A DNA stretch of 64,000 nucleotides from Areca catechu (Eukaryota; Streptophyta; Magnoliopsida; Arecales; Arecaceae), in contig CM038047.1 of the NCBI GenBank assembly GCA_021397845.1, positions 44,857,210-44,921,209 of the forward strand, read 5' to 3'. Under the pieces are notes generated by a model. The model did not search any database, was not told where the DNA came from, and was given only the letters and a program-made list of their open reading frames with translations. The position numbers and the translations under genes were made by a program. Shown one piece after another: positions 22,918-34,644 of the stretch; the first letter of the stretch is position 1; each line of letters begins with the position of its first letter.

Positions 22918-24440
22918 TCTGGTATCCGAAGAAGATTGGAATCGTGTTTTCTATTTATCTCTAGAAAGTTTAATGATCTGATATATTGATCCTGCTCCAA
23001 TGCTTCAAATCTGTAAAATGCTTTAGATATGTAAAATAAAATTATATGCATGTTTTAATCATATAAGAAAAATTTTCTTGTTTTTTTATTTTCTTAAAAC
23101 CCTTTTCTTCCCTAAAACCCTCCCGCCGACCGTCATGGATCTGTGCATGCAGGTCGTTGTCGGTGCTGTAGGGTGGCCGACGGCAGCAAGAAGCCACGGT
23201 GACCAGCGGTGGCCGTGAGACACCATGGAAACTGGCGGGAAGGAAGAAGACACATCCAACAAAAAAAAATTCTCTTTCGGCGGTGGCGATCGGGCATCGA
23301 GAACCGATCCCGGCGATCGATGATCCAGATCTTTGGTGGTGGGCCGAGATCAAAAACAAAAAAGGAGTGGAATCAAGAGATCTTAAACTTGCCGTCAGGC
23401 GAGTTTTGATCTCTGGTGACACCACCAGAGGCGGCGACTGGCCATCCTCGGCCGGCGCTGGTGGCGGTCTTGCCGGTGGTTGCGCTAGCAAGGTGGATCC
23501 AAAGGGGCGGCGGTCGGTGTTTTGTTTTGAAGCCCTATTTTTTTTGGGTGAATCGTGGGGAAGAAGGGGCCTTATGGGTTTTGGGTTCTAGGTTCAAACC
23601 AAAATCCAAAAACCTGTAACCCTTTAAAAAAACAAAAAAAAAAGAAGGGCCATTTTGCATTTAGGACCCTAATCTTGTGGATATTATAAATTGATTTTTT
23701 TGCAATTTAGTCCCTATAAAATTTATATTTACATATTGATCCAAAGGATCATTTTGCATTTAGGACCCTGACTTTTTTGATGTTATAAATAAGTCCTTTT
23801 ACAGTTTAGACCCTATAAAATTTATATTTATATATTGATCCAAAAATTTAGAAGGGCATTCTTTAGATTCTTTTGCTTATTTTGTTTAAGTTATACAATG
23901 TATTTGGAATGCTATGATATTTTAAAATTGATCAATAGGTACATGTTGATAGTATCTCATTTGTAACTGATCATTTAGGACATACATGTATTTTGAAATA
24001 TCTTCTTTTATTTTGGCTTGGATATTTATTTCCTGTATGAATAATTTATGGGTTGGCATAAATATTTATCATCAAAGTGGTTTGTTTATGTCAGACCATT
24101 GAATTTTTCATCTTATAAGGGATATTTTCTGGTTATAACATACAACCACCTGTCCAAAAAAGGTTGTGTGTTTTAATTTAGAAAATATGGCATGGAGCAT
24201 TGTGTTGCTAAGATACTCTAGCTTTCAAGGATCTGTCTGTCCAAAGGGAATAGATTCATGAATGCTTGAATATTTTGATTAACTTGTGACTTCATGTAAA
24301 GAGCACTATGTATGTTACATATTTTGTCCAAAGGAAAATATGTGATATTGCATTCGGGCTCTTGTTTATTATTATGATATGATTTTGTTATGTTATATCC
24401 GATAGTTAATATTTTGCATTCCTATTATTTTTTATTGTAC
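22918..24440 (+). other. Copia C long untranslated leader
   Basis: Contains the GC-rich block (23090-23620) and the two-unit repeat of about 99 bp (23651-23850) also present in copia A. No conserved reading frame; the open frames on either strand are not supported by known domains. Confidence 0.6.
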
Positions 24441-24449
24441 AGTTACTTT

Positions 24450-25330
24450 TGGTGTGAACAACAACAATGCTGTTGTTAAGGTGCTTACTGGATCAAATTA
24501 TAAGAAGTGAAGGCAAGACTTAGAGTTTGCTCTTGAAATTACTGACATCGATCTCACATTACGTGAGATCAGACCCCATAATCTAAATGATCAAAGCACT
24601 CTTGAACAGAAGGATTATTTTGCTAAATGGGAGAAGTCAAATAGACAGTCTGATTGCTATTAAAAGATCAATTTTCGAGCATCTCCTAAGTGGTCTACCT
24701 AAGTCAGACAATGCAAAAGAGTTACTTGATGCTATTGAACAGAGGTATCTTGTATCCAATAATGCTGAGATCGGATCCCTGATGAAAGAATTGACAACGA
24801 TGACATACAACAATCTTGGGATTGTCAGAGAGTATATTCTGAAGATGATTCATCTCCAATCTAAGCTCAAGGATTTGAAGATTGATCTACTAGATTTCTT
24901 TTTGGTATCTTATGCCTTGAATTCTTTACCTATTGAATTTTTTCAAATCAAGATTATCTATAATACTCTGGATAAAATGTGGAGCATTAATGATTTGATC
25001 ACCAAGTGCGTTGCTGAAGAAGAAAAGATCAAGAAAGAAAAGAATGATAGTGTTCTTCTTACTCTTCAATCTAAACTTCAATCTGGTAAGCGTTTTTGAA
25101 TAAGAAGGGAAAGCCTACTGTTCCTAAACAGTCTTAGAATTTCAAGAGGGATGGAAGAAGTCACGATCAAAATCGTTTTGTAGAAGGTCCCAAAGCTGCC
25201 ATTAAGAAGAAGATCAAGTGTTTCCACTGTTAGAAGAAAGGACATATAAGAAGTCAGTGTTTTAAATTCAAGTCCTGGTTAGAATAGAAAGAAAAATAGA
25301 AAGATAAGCCCCTAGCTTTAGTTTGTTGAG
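24450..25330 (+). pseudogene. Copia C gag remnant
   Basis: Begins near VTFGVNNNNAVVKVLTGSN, then LLDAIEQRYLVSNNAEIGSL, MKELTTMTYNNLGIVREYIL, QSKLKDLKIDLLDFFLVSYA and MWSINDLITKCVAEEEKI. A CCHC-like KIKCFHC stretch (25215-25260) is broken by a stop at its second cysteine region. Frames change near 24650 and 25100. Confidence 0.75.
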
Positions 25331-25339
25331 TCTAATATT

Positions 25340-26930
25340 GTCAATGTCCCTATTCATTCTTGGTGGATAGATAGTAGAGGTTCAACTCATGTTATTATTT
25401 CTTTACAGAGGCTGATAAACAAACGGAAGCTGAGCCTGAATGAAAGCAAGTTGAAAGTTGAAAATGATTTAGAAGTTGAAGTAGAGTGTATAGAAGTTGT
25501 CAACTTGTTCTTAGAGTATAGTTTTGTAATTACTTTAAAAATATATTTTATGTACCTTCTTTTAGAAGGAATTTGATCTCTGTTTCGTCTTTAGATAGGT
25601 TTGGTTATGGATTTATGTTCAGTAATAAAAGAGTTGATTTGATATTCAATTCAAAAATTATTGGCTATGTTTTGGTTGATGGTTTATATAGATTGTCTTT
25701 GGCCACTAGTTATTCGAATACTTCCTTAAGTGTTGAAAGTGTTGTTGCCAAATGTCCTAAGACTAATGATAAAGCCTTTATGTTATGGCATAAACGCCTT
25801 GAACATATTTCAAAGAAAAGAATGACTAGATTAATTAATAATGACATCTTACTTATATTGGATCTTGGGAACATGGAGACTTGCATTGACTGTATTACAG
25901 AAAAATTGATCAAGACCAAAAAGAAAGGGGCAATTCAGAGTTCAAACCTTTTGGAAATTATTCACACTGGCATTAGTGGACCTCATTCTTCTACAATTTA
26001 TGGTAATAGATATTTTATGACTTTTATTGATGACTTTTCTCGATATGGCTATCTTTATTTAATTAAAGAAAAATCTAATGCCCTTGAAAAATTTAAAAAT
26101 TTTAAAATTAATGTTGATAAATAATTGGGAAAGGTCATCAAGATTATGAGATATGATCGTGAAGGTGAGTACTATGTAAAACATGATGTGGCTGGGTAGC
26201 AAATGGGTTCATTTGCCAAGTACTTACAGGATTGTGGGATTGTTCCTCAATATATCATGCCTGGAAGTCCTGAGCAGAATGGTATGGCCGAAAGGTGGAA
26301 TCATATCCTTAAAGATATGATGAGCATGATGAGTAGGTCTAACATGCTAGAATTTTTATAGGGTGAAGCTCTTAAGATTGTATTATATATTCTCAACAGA
26401 GTTTTCAGTAAATCTGTATTGAAGACACCTTTTGAACTCTGGACTAGAAGAAAATCTAGTTTGAATCATTTTTGGATTTGGAATTGTCCTGTAAAAGTAA
26501 AATTATATAATCCTATAGAGAAAATGACTGATCCCAAAACCAGTTGTTACTTTATTGGTTATCCAAACATTTCAAAGGATATAGATTTTATAGTCCAGGA
26601 TAGGTAATAGAATTGTGGAGTCTCTTACTACAAAATTTCAAGAACTTAATGTGGTTGATGAAGGATCTTCTGTTACTACTGTTGATGACAATGCACAAGC
26701 TGAATATGTTTCTATTCCCATATCCAATCAGAATGAAAATATGATTCCTGCTCCTATTGAAAGAATGAATAATGAAATTCTTGATCCTCTTGGATTTATT
26801 CAGAATCTTCAACTAGTGGAAGAAGTTCAAGTAAGAAGATCTGTTTGACAAAGAAGATCTGCAATTTCAGATGATTTCTATGTCTATCTCGAGAAAAATG
26901 ATTTTGATATTAGGCAAACCATTGACCCAG
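25340..26930 (+). pseudogene. Copia C protease-integrase remnant
   Basis: Protease-spacer and integrase pieces: LWHKRLEHISKKRMTRL, METCIDCITEKLIK (zinc-binding HHCC), IHTGISGPHSSTIYGNRYF, MTFIDDFSRYGYLYLIKEKS, YDREGEYYVKHDV-like and PGSPEQNGMAERWNHIL, then the C-terminal SCYFIGYPNISKD and a VRRSV-rich tail. Stops at about 26124, 26200 and 26360. Confidence 0.75.
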
Positions 26931-26934
26931 TTAC

Positions 26935-28500
26935 TTATTTTGATGCAATTGGTTCTCCCAATCTGATTTGTGGATGAGTGCTATGAAAGAGGAGATATAG
27001 TCTATGATTAATAATGATGTGTGGGAGCTTGTTGAGCTTTCTAAGGGTTGTAAACCTATAGGATGCAAATGGGTATACAAGACTAAAAGAGATTCCAAGA
27101 AAAGAGCTGAGCGTTTCAAGGCCAGACTGGTAGCAAAAGGCTTTACTCAAAGAGAAGGAATAGATTTTACTGAAACTCTCTCCAATATCTTCAAAAGATT
27201 CTTTTAGAATTATCATATCTTTAGTAACCCATTATGATCTGGAGCTATATCAGATGGATGTTAGAACTGCTTTTCTGAATGGTAACCTCGGTGAAGAAGT
27301 CTACATGAAGCAGCTAGAAGGTTTTCAAAAAAGTGGTAAAGAACATTTAGTATGCAAATTAAAGAGGTTCATCTATAGTCTGAAGCAAGCATTACGACAA
27401 TGGTATTTGAAGTTTGATGAAATTGTAACCTCTCTTGGTTTTGAGGAGAATAAAGTTGATCAATATATCTATCTCAAAATCAGTGGAAGAAATTTTATCT
27501 TCCTTGTTTTGTATGTCGATGATATCTTACTTGTCAGCAGTGATTTTGGTTTATTTTCTGAGACAAAGTAAATGTTGGCTAAGAATGTTGATATGAAAGA
27601 TCTTGGTGAGGCATCTTTTGTTTTGAGAATTGAAATTTACAGGGACAGATCTCGTTGTCTATTGAGTTTGTCACAAAAGGCATACATTGATAGATTCTTT
27701 AAAGATTTAATATGCAAAATTGTAGATCTTGTGATTCACCTATTGTTAAAGATAACAAGTTTATTAAAGATCAATATCCAAACAATCAGCTTGAAAAAGA
27801 TCAGATGAAAGATGAGCCTTATGCCAATGCTGTAGGGAGTTTGATATATGCTCAAGTCTACATCAGGTCTGACATTGCCTTCATAGTGGGTGTTCTTGGT
27901 AGATATTTATCAAACCCAGGCTATCAACATTGGGTCGCTGCAAAGGTGATGAGGTATTTATAGAAAATCAAGGATTATATGCTCGTGTACAGGAGAGTTG
28001 ATAATCTTGAGTTGATTAGATATTTGGATTCAGATTATGCCGGGTATCCTGATGATCTTAAATTAACCTCTAGATATGTTTTTATGTTAGCTGGTGATAC
28101 AGTATCTTGGAAAAGTGTTAAACAGATACTGACTATTTTTTCTATCATGCAAGCTGAATTTATATTCTGTTGTGGAGCTGCTACTCGAGCTATTTAGTTA
28201 AGAAATATTATGGCCGGGCTTCAGATTTTATATTCGAGTTCCAGACCTGTATTGATATATTATGATAATAAAGCTACGGTATTCTTCACAAGGAATAATA
28301 AATCTTCGAGCAAATCTAAATATATCGAGCTAAAGTATTTGGCTGTTAGAGATCTTGTAAAGAATGAAAATATAATTGTTGATTACATGGATACAGAGTC
28401 TATGTTTGCTGATCTTCTGATCAAAGGTTTGAGATTCATATGCTTTACAAAGCTTGTTGAAAATATGGGCATATTGAGCTCTCTTGATGTATTTATTTAG
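26935..28500 (+). pseudogene. Copia C reverse transcriptase/RNase H remnant
   Basis: NNDVWELVELSKGCKPIGCK starts RT, then AERFKARLVAKGFTQREGID, MDVRTAFLNGNLGEEVYMKQ, FLVLYVDDILLVSSDFGLF (intact YVDD), MKDLGEASFVLRIEIYRD, QVYIRSDIAFIVGVLGRYL, then RNase H with YLDSDYAGYPDDLKLTSRYV and YYDNKATVFFTRNNKS. At least three frame changes or stops (near 27207, 27571, 27720, 27961). Confidence 0.8.
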
Positions 28501-29295
28501 TGGGAATGACTTTGTAATTAAACTTATTATCAATGAGTTTAATTTTCATTTACATTTATCATGATAATTATTTGGTTGATTCTTATATGTTTTATGTACA
28601 CATGTGGAATAATAAAATATAACATAGTATCTTAAGATTGTGTCTTTTCTTGAGAATGACAGTTGTATTGATATGTCTCATTTAATAATTATGAGATCTC
28701 ATTATGTTTGGAGATATATAGACTTCTTTTGAAGTTGGGAGATTTTTTTAGCTTGTTATAAAGCATGTGGTTAAAGAGAAATCATGATTGAGGGTACATA
28801 TAGTTAATTTGTTTTGATTATGAGATATCTCTTTTGGTTATGTACTTTACTGAAACTAGGTATCGAGTCTCAGATATGTTGTGCTGTCTCGTCATTGGCA
28901 CTATTATTGAGTATATGAGATAGAATGGCTTGTTATTTAATGCCATTAAAATTTTTTTTGCTTATTTTGTTTCTAAGTATATTGAAGAGAAATTGGAGGA
29001 CTGACAATAAAAATAATATATTTTATTTTGGATTACCTTGATGCTATTTTCTTGCTACACTACCATACTAAGATTCATGTCGATATTATTTATGATGCTT
29101 GTAACCATAGATAAATCTTGTATTGGATAAGTGGTACAATGACCCTATGCTTCGGTATGATAGATATTGTCGGATCGAGTTATTTGTATGTGTTGTCTAT
29201 GGATCATATGGTGGCCACATATTGTTTTCAACCCGAAAATAATTTTAAAATAAAATATTTTTAAAATCATAATTAATGTTGTCTAAGTGAAAGAA
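28501..29295 (+). other. Copia C 3' non-coding region and purine tract
   Basis: Counterpart of 13841-14620 in copia A. It ends in the purine-rich AAGTGAAAGAA directly before the 3' LTR. Confidence 0.6.
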
Positions 29296-29788
29296 TGTAA
29301 GAGTTTTTCTAATTTGGGCTAATATTAATTATAATTTTTTTATTTTATTAAAATCGGGTTGATTTTATGGTCCATATTGATAGACGTATGATGAGTCCAA
29401 TGTTATGTGATCATTGTTTGGGTTAGAAGCACTTCATATGATTTGGTATGGTTGAGGTGGCACAGTGTAGACCATAGCCCGACTTGATTCGTGATGGGAA
29501 GGTCAGTTAGAATATTTTTATTTTATAGCTAAGTTCCCTCTCCGCTTCCTCTATATATATGACGTGAGTTGTATTGAGATAGACATTTTTTCCATCAAGA
29601 GCTTTCTATCTTCTGAGGAAGCCCGGAGAGAAGGATTATGCCTGCGGTGTTCGTGTGAGCATCGGGAGTAGTTTGAGGATCATGGCGAATAAAGGTATGT
29701 ATTGAAAATTTCTTTTTATCAGATTTATTGTTCTGGATTCTAATCTTCTCGATCAATCCAAGGGATAATGGAAATCTCTTTTCCTACA
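29296..29788 (+). repeat. Copia C 3' LTR
   Basis: 493 bp, TGTAAGAG ... TCCTACA. The end of this LTR is followed by UPF0301 intron sequence. Confidence 0.85.
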
Positions 29789-29831
29789 TATTTTTCATGT
29801 ATGTAGAAAAAAAATAATAATTGAGAATGGG

Positions 29832-29987
29832 CCTTGTTGCAAGGGTAAGGTTATCCCATTGTGAGCTAGGTGCATGGGTTCAAAATATGGAAATAGTCTC
29901 TTTATATGATGGGGTAAGGCTGCATGATCTGACCATTCCTGGACCCCACCATGGTGGGGACTTGTGCACCGGGATACCTTTTTTAAA
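29832..29987 (+). mobile_element. Au-type SINE
   Basis: Shows the hallmarks of the plant Au SINE: a GTTCAAAA B-box region, GGGTAAGGCTGCATGATC, CCTGGACCCC and TGGTGGGGACTTGTGCACCG, then a short T-rich end. The 8-bp target duplication AGAATGGG flanks it (29824-29831 and 29988-29995). It lies in intron 1 of the UPF0301 remnant, just after copia C. Confidence 0.85.
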
Positions 29988-29995
29988 AGAATGGG

Positions 29996-30422
29996 AAAAG
30001 GTTGAAAGCAAGATATTTGAGATTTCTCTGTGCTAATGGTGAAACTCCAAGTTGTGAAGACAAGTATGCCTCTGCCTCCTTTAGGTCATGACTCCTTCAT
30101 GAAACCCAATGAGATGACTTGCAGTCATCTAGTTGCTGATACGTCCATAAGTTATCCATTTTCTTGCTTGTTAATTCTTAACCAACATTTCAAATCTCAT
30201 TTTTTTTATAAATCATCAAACATAAGTAGCCTAGCATTTAGATTTGCACCCTTTTTTTTGTGTTTCTAAATTACTTGTTACTTTATGGAACTGGATCTTC
30301 TAGTAAATTATCTTGCATCATGAATATGTTCCATATTCAATTCCATTCATGCTTGAAATGAGATTTTATTACATTTTGATTTTGATACAATAGTGGTAAA
30401 TATGATTTTGTTTGGTTAGCAG
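29996..30422 (+). other. End of UPF0301 intron 1
   Basis: AT-rich intron sequence ending with the acceptor TTAGCAG before 30423. No other feature seen. Confidence 0.55.
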
Positions 30423-30573
30423 GAAACAATGATGCTTCAATTCCTGAGGGAGATGGCTTTGAAGGCATCCATCCATTACATGATGAATCAAAATCCAGTG
30501 ACTCCACCCACAAGTCCCATTATACATTGTCTGACTGGAGAGATTTCAGAGCAAAACGTGTGTGTCAGAGCAG
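30423..30573 (+). pseudogene. UPF0301/AlgH-like gene, exon 2
   Basis: 151 bp between a GCAG acceptor and a GTGAAT donor. Joined in phase to the last G of exon 1 it reads NNDASIPEGDGFEGIHPLHD and then HYTLSDWRDFRAKRVCQS, the conserved linker before the DUF179 domain in plant UPF0301 proteins. This exon has no stop in the correct frame. The overlapping open frame beginning with ATG at 30429 is a shadow. Confidence 0.65.
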
Positions 30574-31640
30574 GTGAATTGACTAGTCAAAATAGCGTAG
30601 CTAGTCATTCCACTAAATACTCATTTATAGTAGAGGTAACTTTTGGCATTTCATATAATGGTGAGCTTATTTTTTGAATATGGATAGGCTCCTTGGATGC
30701 CACACGCACTTCTTGTCACACTTCACAATGCTTCTCATGCATTTCTTGCTTCAGTTATTAACTGTTGTTACCGTGGTTTTGCATTGTCAAATTTAACTTG
30801 GTCTAATTTTTATACTTTAAGCTACACTTTGGATCAGCGAGTATATTTATTTGATTATTTAATAATATCGAAAATAATTGTCCACCCAATTTGTTTCTAT
30901 CCACATCCTTCCTAAAGCTATATAAATGAAAAATGTACTTCCTATGCTTTGTTTGGGCTGCAACTTTCCATGCTATTTGCAACAGAGAATGTTAGCATGG
31001 TTTTCTTGGAAGTTCTTTGCCAGTGGATACAGCACCATTCAGTTCTTTTACATAAATCTTAAACTAAATTTTTTATAAGCAAAATGTAACCAAGGTTTAA
31101 CCAAATAAAGAACCTAATCTCTGATTATTTTTTTCCTGATTATAGTATTCTAGCCTCATGGACGACTCTTTTAACGTATGTGTCAGCATGGATGGAACCC
31201 TGATTCCTCTTGCATAATAAAGGAGCCCCAGTTTGTGAACTAGGTTGCATTGGAATGATGACATTTTTGGACTGGTTAACTAACATCCTGATAAGCAGCC
31301 TCAGTAAATAAATATTGACTCTATGCAGCAAACAAGAAAAGAACAAATCAAATGGGAGCTGGCTACAGTCTTTAGATGTGCCTTACAGCACTGGTTAATT
31401 CAGGAATTGCCTCTTGGATAATTTTTACTCATTGACCTAAGTGAATTGGAGCATTAGATGAGTACATTTTAACTTTTTTGGCTTTTAACTATTGCAGCGA
31501 TCATGATCTACATCAATATATTGTAATCGACTTGGCTTGTATAAGTAGTCTTCATTGACAGTGGCTTAGCTAGTGTATTGCTCAACGTCAATGTCCATTA
31601 CTTACGAAAAGACAACCCTTTTATTTGCTTAGTTGCAAAT
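30574..31640 (+). other. UPF0301 intron 2 region
   Basis: About 1.07 kb of AT-rich sequence between recognisable exons. A small exon could lie within it because the phase of exon 2 does not join cleanly to the next recognised piece, but I could not identify one. Confidence 0.45.
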
Positions 31641-32279
31641 ATTAATTGGATCCTGATGCTCTTGCAAAAGATACAGCCTCAGATGAGCCATCCAAGCGGC
31701 TTGGTCTAAAGTGGGCACACCCTGTTTCCTTTCTGGAAACTGGGTGTCCGTTAGTTGCAACCGAGAAGCTCGATAGATTAAGAAGTTTCGACAGAAATGT
31801 TGTCCTCCGATTAGGACCCAGAGCCCCCAGATAGGACTCCTTTGGAGTCATTCTCAGCTGCCCCTTCAACAGGAAGATCAAGCATATGAAGCCATCCAAT
31901 CCTGAACTTGCAACCACCTCTGCAGATTGCTCGCTTCACTTTGGGCCCCCCCCCAAGATTCTTACTGAAGACCAGTGGAAATTCATCGATCAAGGCTTTG
32001 AACAGGTGATCCCAGGCATTTGCTTTGGTGCCCGGCACAGCTTAAATGAAGCTGCAGCACTCGTCAAGAAGGGGTTGCTAAGATTGCAGATTCTTGGTCG
32101 GGTATTCTTGGTTGCAGTTTGATCAGATGCAAGAGGAGATCAGATTGGGTTGCTGGGTTGTTTCTGTGTGTAGCTTGCATTTGATTAATGAGGCGTTGGC
32201 TGGTTCGTCAGATCTGTGGGAGGGAATTTTGCAGCTGATGGGGGAACAGTATTCAAAATTGAAATTTTTTTTAAAATAA
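31641..32279 (+). pseudogene. UPF0301/AlgH-like (DUF179) domain, broken
   Basis: Carries the DUF179 core of a plant UPF0301 protein; the biochemical role of the family is not established. Readings in order: ASDEPSKRLGLKWAHPVSFL, ETGCPLVATEKLD, a TAG at 31832-31834, DSFGVIL, KIKHMKPSNPELATT, DCSLHFG, then GFEQVIPGICFGARHSLNEA and AALVKKGLL; the frame changes near 32090 and continues VGYSWLQFDQMQEEI, WVVSVC and SSDLWEGILQLMGEQYSKL. A short stretch is missing beside the run of C at about 31948-31957. A stop, a frameshift and small deletions indicate a pseudogene. The final codons are cut at about 32257, where AT-rich transposon sequence starts. Minus-strand open frames here are shadows. Confidence 0.75.
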
Positions 32280-32339
32280 TATTATTTTAATCAGTATTTA
32301 TAAAAATAGGTGTTTCGGGTTTTATTTACCGAAATAAGT

Positions 32340-32720
32340 GTTTTTGGTCACATGGCATGGAGCTTGGACACGTGGCAGGAAGAATTGGCACGTGGCAGCT
32401 TGAACTCGCGTTTTGGAGCTCGTGTACAAGCTACGATTTCTCAACCGATCCATTTTGAGCCCATTTCATTTCTTTCTTCTTGTTTTCATCTTCCCACCAG
32501 GCCCCATCTTCCCTCCGTTCTTCTTCCCTCCTGTCCTACTCCGGCTCCTTCTTTTCGGTTTTTATCTTGGTGCTCTTATACTTTTGCTCTCCTGTCAAGA
32601 TCCGGTCCAAGTGCACTCCGGTTCGGTCCAAGTTCATCTCATGTTTTTCTGTCTGGATCCAGTCCAAGTGTAGTCCGGTCCTAGTTGATTTGGTCCAAAA
32701 AAAATTATTCTCTTCCCATC
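32340..32720 (+). promoter_or_regulatory. MULE 5' region with twin G-box motifs
   Basis: CACGTGGCA occurs at 32369-32377 and again at 32389-32397, 20 bp apart; this is the plant G-box/ABRE-like core. A C/T-rich stretch follows, with three overlapping open frames that do not look like known protein and repeated CCGGTCC/GGTCCAAGT motifs. A splice-donor-like TATAGGTATG occurs near 32728. It may be the promoter and first non-coding exon of the MULE; this is inference. Confidence 0.35.
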
Positions 32721-34640
32721 TGGTATTATAGGTATGTTTCTTGGTTTTTTTTTTTAATTATTTGAATATTATTATTATAGTTTCTTATTTATTATAGTTT
32801 TTGTGTATTTATTAATTTAATTTTTGAAATTTAATACTCTGATCTTTTCGTGTTTTTTATTTTTTTAGCAATGTAATTGTATCTTGTTGTTTGATATTTG
32901 CATATTTTAGTTATTTATGGTACTTATATTATGATTTAATATTTTAAAAAAATGATGAAAATTAATTTTTTAATGTTACAAGAAAAATAAATTTTTTATT
33001 AAATTCTATTGATACGTAGTAATGAAATTATGTATAACTTTATATTTTGATTATGCAATAAAAAAATTGAAAAGTAGTATTAAGCTTTGAAGAATTATTA
33101 GATTATTAAATATTTGTAATTTATTTAATCAAAGTTAGAGAAAATAATTTATAGTCTTCATGTTAAAATAAATAATAATTAAATATTTAAAATGTAGATG
33201 AAATTATAAAGGTAAAAAAATTTAGTAAAAAATTTAAATGTATTGAATTGTTGGAATTATTTTGTTATGAATTAATGATTCAATTTATTTCATTATTATT
33301 TAATATAAATAATTAATTAATTATAAATGAGTATATAATGACATAAAAATAATATATTAATATAGATATAATTAATTAATTTTGGTATACAAATAATTTA
33401 TTTGTTTAATATAAATAAATTATGATGTTAATACTAAATAATTAAAATATATAAATATTTATACTATGTAATTAATTAATTAATTAAAAATGAGTTTGTC
33501 TTGCTATATAAGTAATTTATTAATTTATCAGTAAAGTTGTTAACATACATGCTATTTTAATTAAATTATTAAAAATAATTAAAAAATAATAATAGTATAA
33601 TAAAATTTATTGTATAAATAGAATACATTATAAATATGATATAATTTATTTGATATAAATAAATTGCAGTATGATTGCTAAATACTTATAATGTATGAAT
33701 ATTTATAGCTTGTAAATAATTATTTAATTAAATATGAATACGTGATGGTATAAAATTAATATATTAAATTATAAATAAAGTTAATAATGTACATGCTCAA
33801 TTAAAGTAATTTTTAAAATCATGTATTACTTACAAACATTAATAGTATGATAAAAGATACTACATAAATAGATCTTGATAAATTTAAATATAGCTTACTT
33901 GCATGTTTGTAATTTTTTTTAATTTTTGAGATGTGTAACATGTATATTTATAGTATATAATATGTAGAAATTTTTATTATTGACATAATTATATTTTGAA
34001 ATTACTTGTTAGGTTAATCATTCGATTTGCTATATATATTTTTATAAAATTTGTATTGCATTGAATAGTTGATTAATATGCATATTCTATAATATCCGTA
34101 TATTTTTATAATTTTAAACAGATATGAGAATTATGCACATTAATTAATTGATTATCCAATTTGGATAGTTTGAAAATTGTAATTAATTTTATAGATTAAT
34201 TTATAATAAATAAATGATATGTAATGGAGATCGAATGAAATTTTGAGTAGCATTTTTTTTAGTTCTTCGCATATAATTATTTGTATGCAGATAACCAAGC
34301 AAAAATGTTACCAAAATTTTGTTCAATCTCTATTACACATCATTTGTTTACTGTAAGCTGACCTGTAAGATTAATGCAATTTTTAAAAGGGATATGATAT
34401 ATCTTTACTTATTAGTTGGTGATATGATGTATTTATCATTTAAGTCATTATAAACTCCATATATAGATATTAATTCAAAAATATATTGAAATATAATTTA
34501 TCTATTTAATAAAATAAATACTTTTTTAATTTCAATGTCATATTATTTATTTGGTTCATTTATTTTTTAATAATATCATTATATATTTTGAGAAAGTTAT
34601 GTCTAAATATACTTTATTTATTAAACATGTAGGGTAAAAT
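32721..34640 (+). other. Extremely AT-rich stretch inside the MULE
   Basis: About 1.9 kb of near-pure A/T (repeated TTAATTAATTA, AATAAT). No coding signal; probably intron or non-coding element DNA. Confidence 0.5.
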
Positions 34641-34644
34641 GGGG

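Larger units (their letters stand above)
22427..29788 (+). mobile_element. Ty1/copia retrotransposon C
   Basis: Plus-strand element of the same family as copia A. The 5' LTR (about 22427-22903) lacks its first roughly ten bases; the primer binding site TGGTATCAGAGC is at 22906-22917; gag, integrase, RT and RNase H follow in order; the 3' LTR is 29296-29788 (TGTAAGAG ... TCCTACA). Coding regions are interrupted by stops and frameshifts but longer open pieces survive than in copia A. It lies in intron 1 of the UPF0301 remnant, opposite in orientation to copia A. Confidence 0.85.

Noticed and set aside
31642..32038. Minus-strand frames over UPF0301 exon 3
   Set aside because: Shadows; the plus strand carries recognisable DUF179 text.
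32310..32731. Three overlapping plus-strand frames of 83-124 codons
   Set aside because: Ser/Pro/Leu low-complexity text from a pyrimidine-rich leader; no conserved domain.
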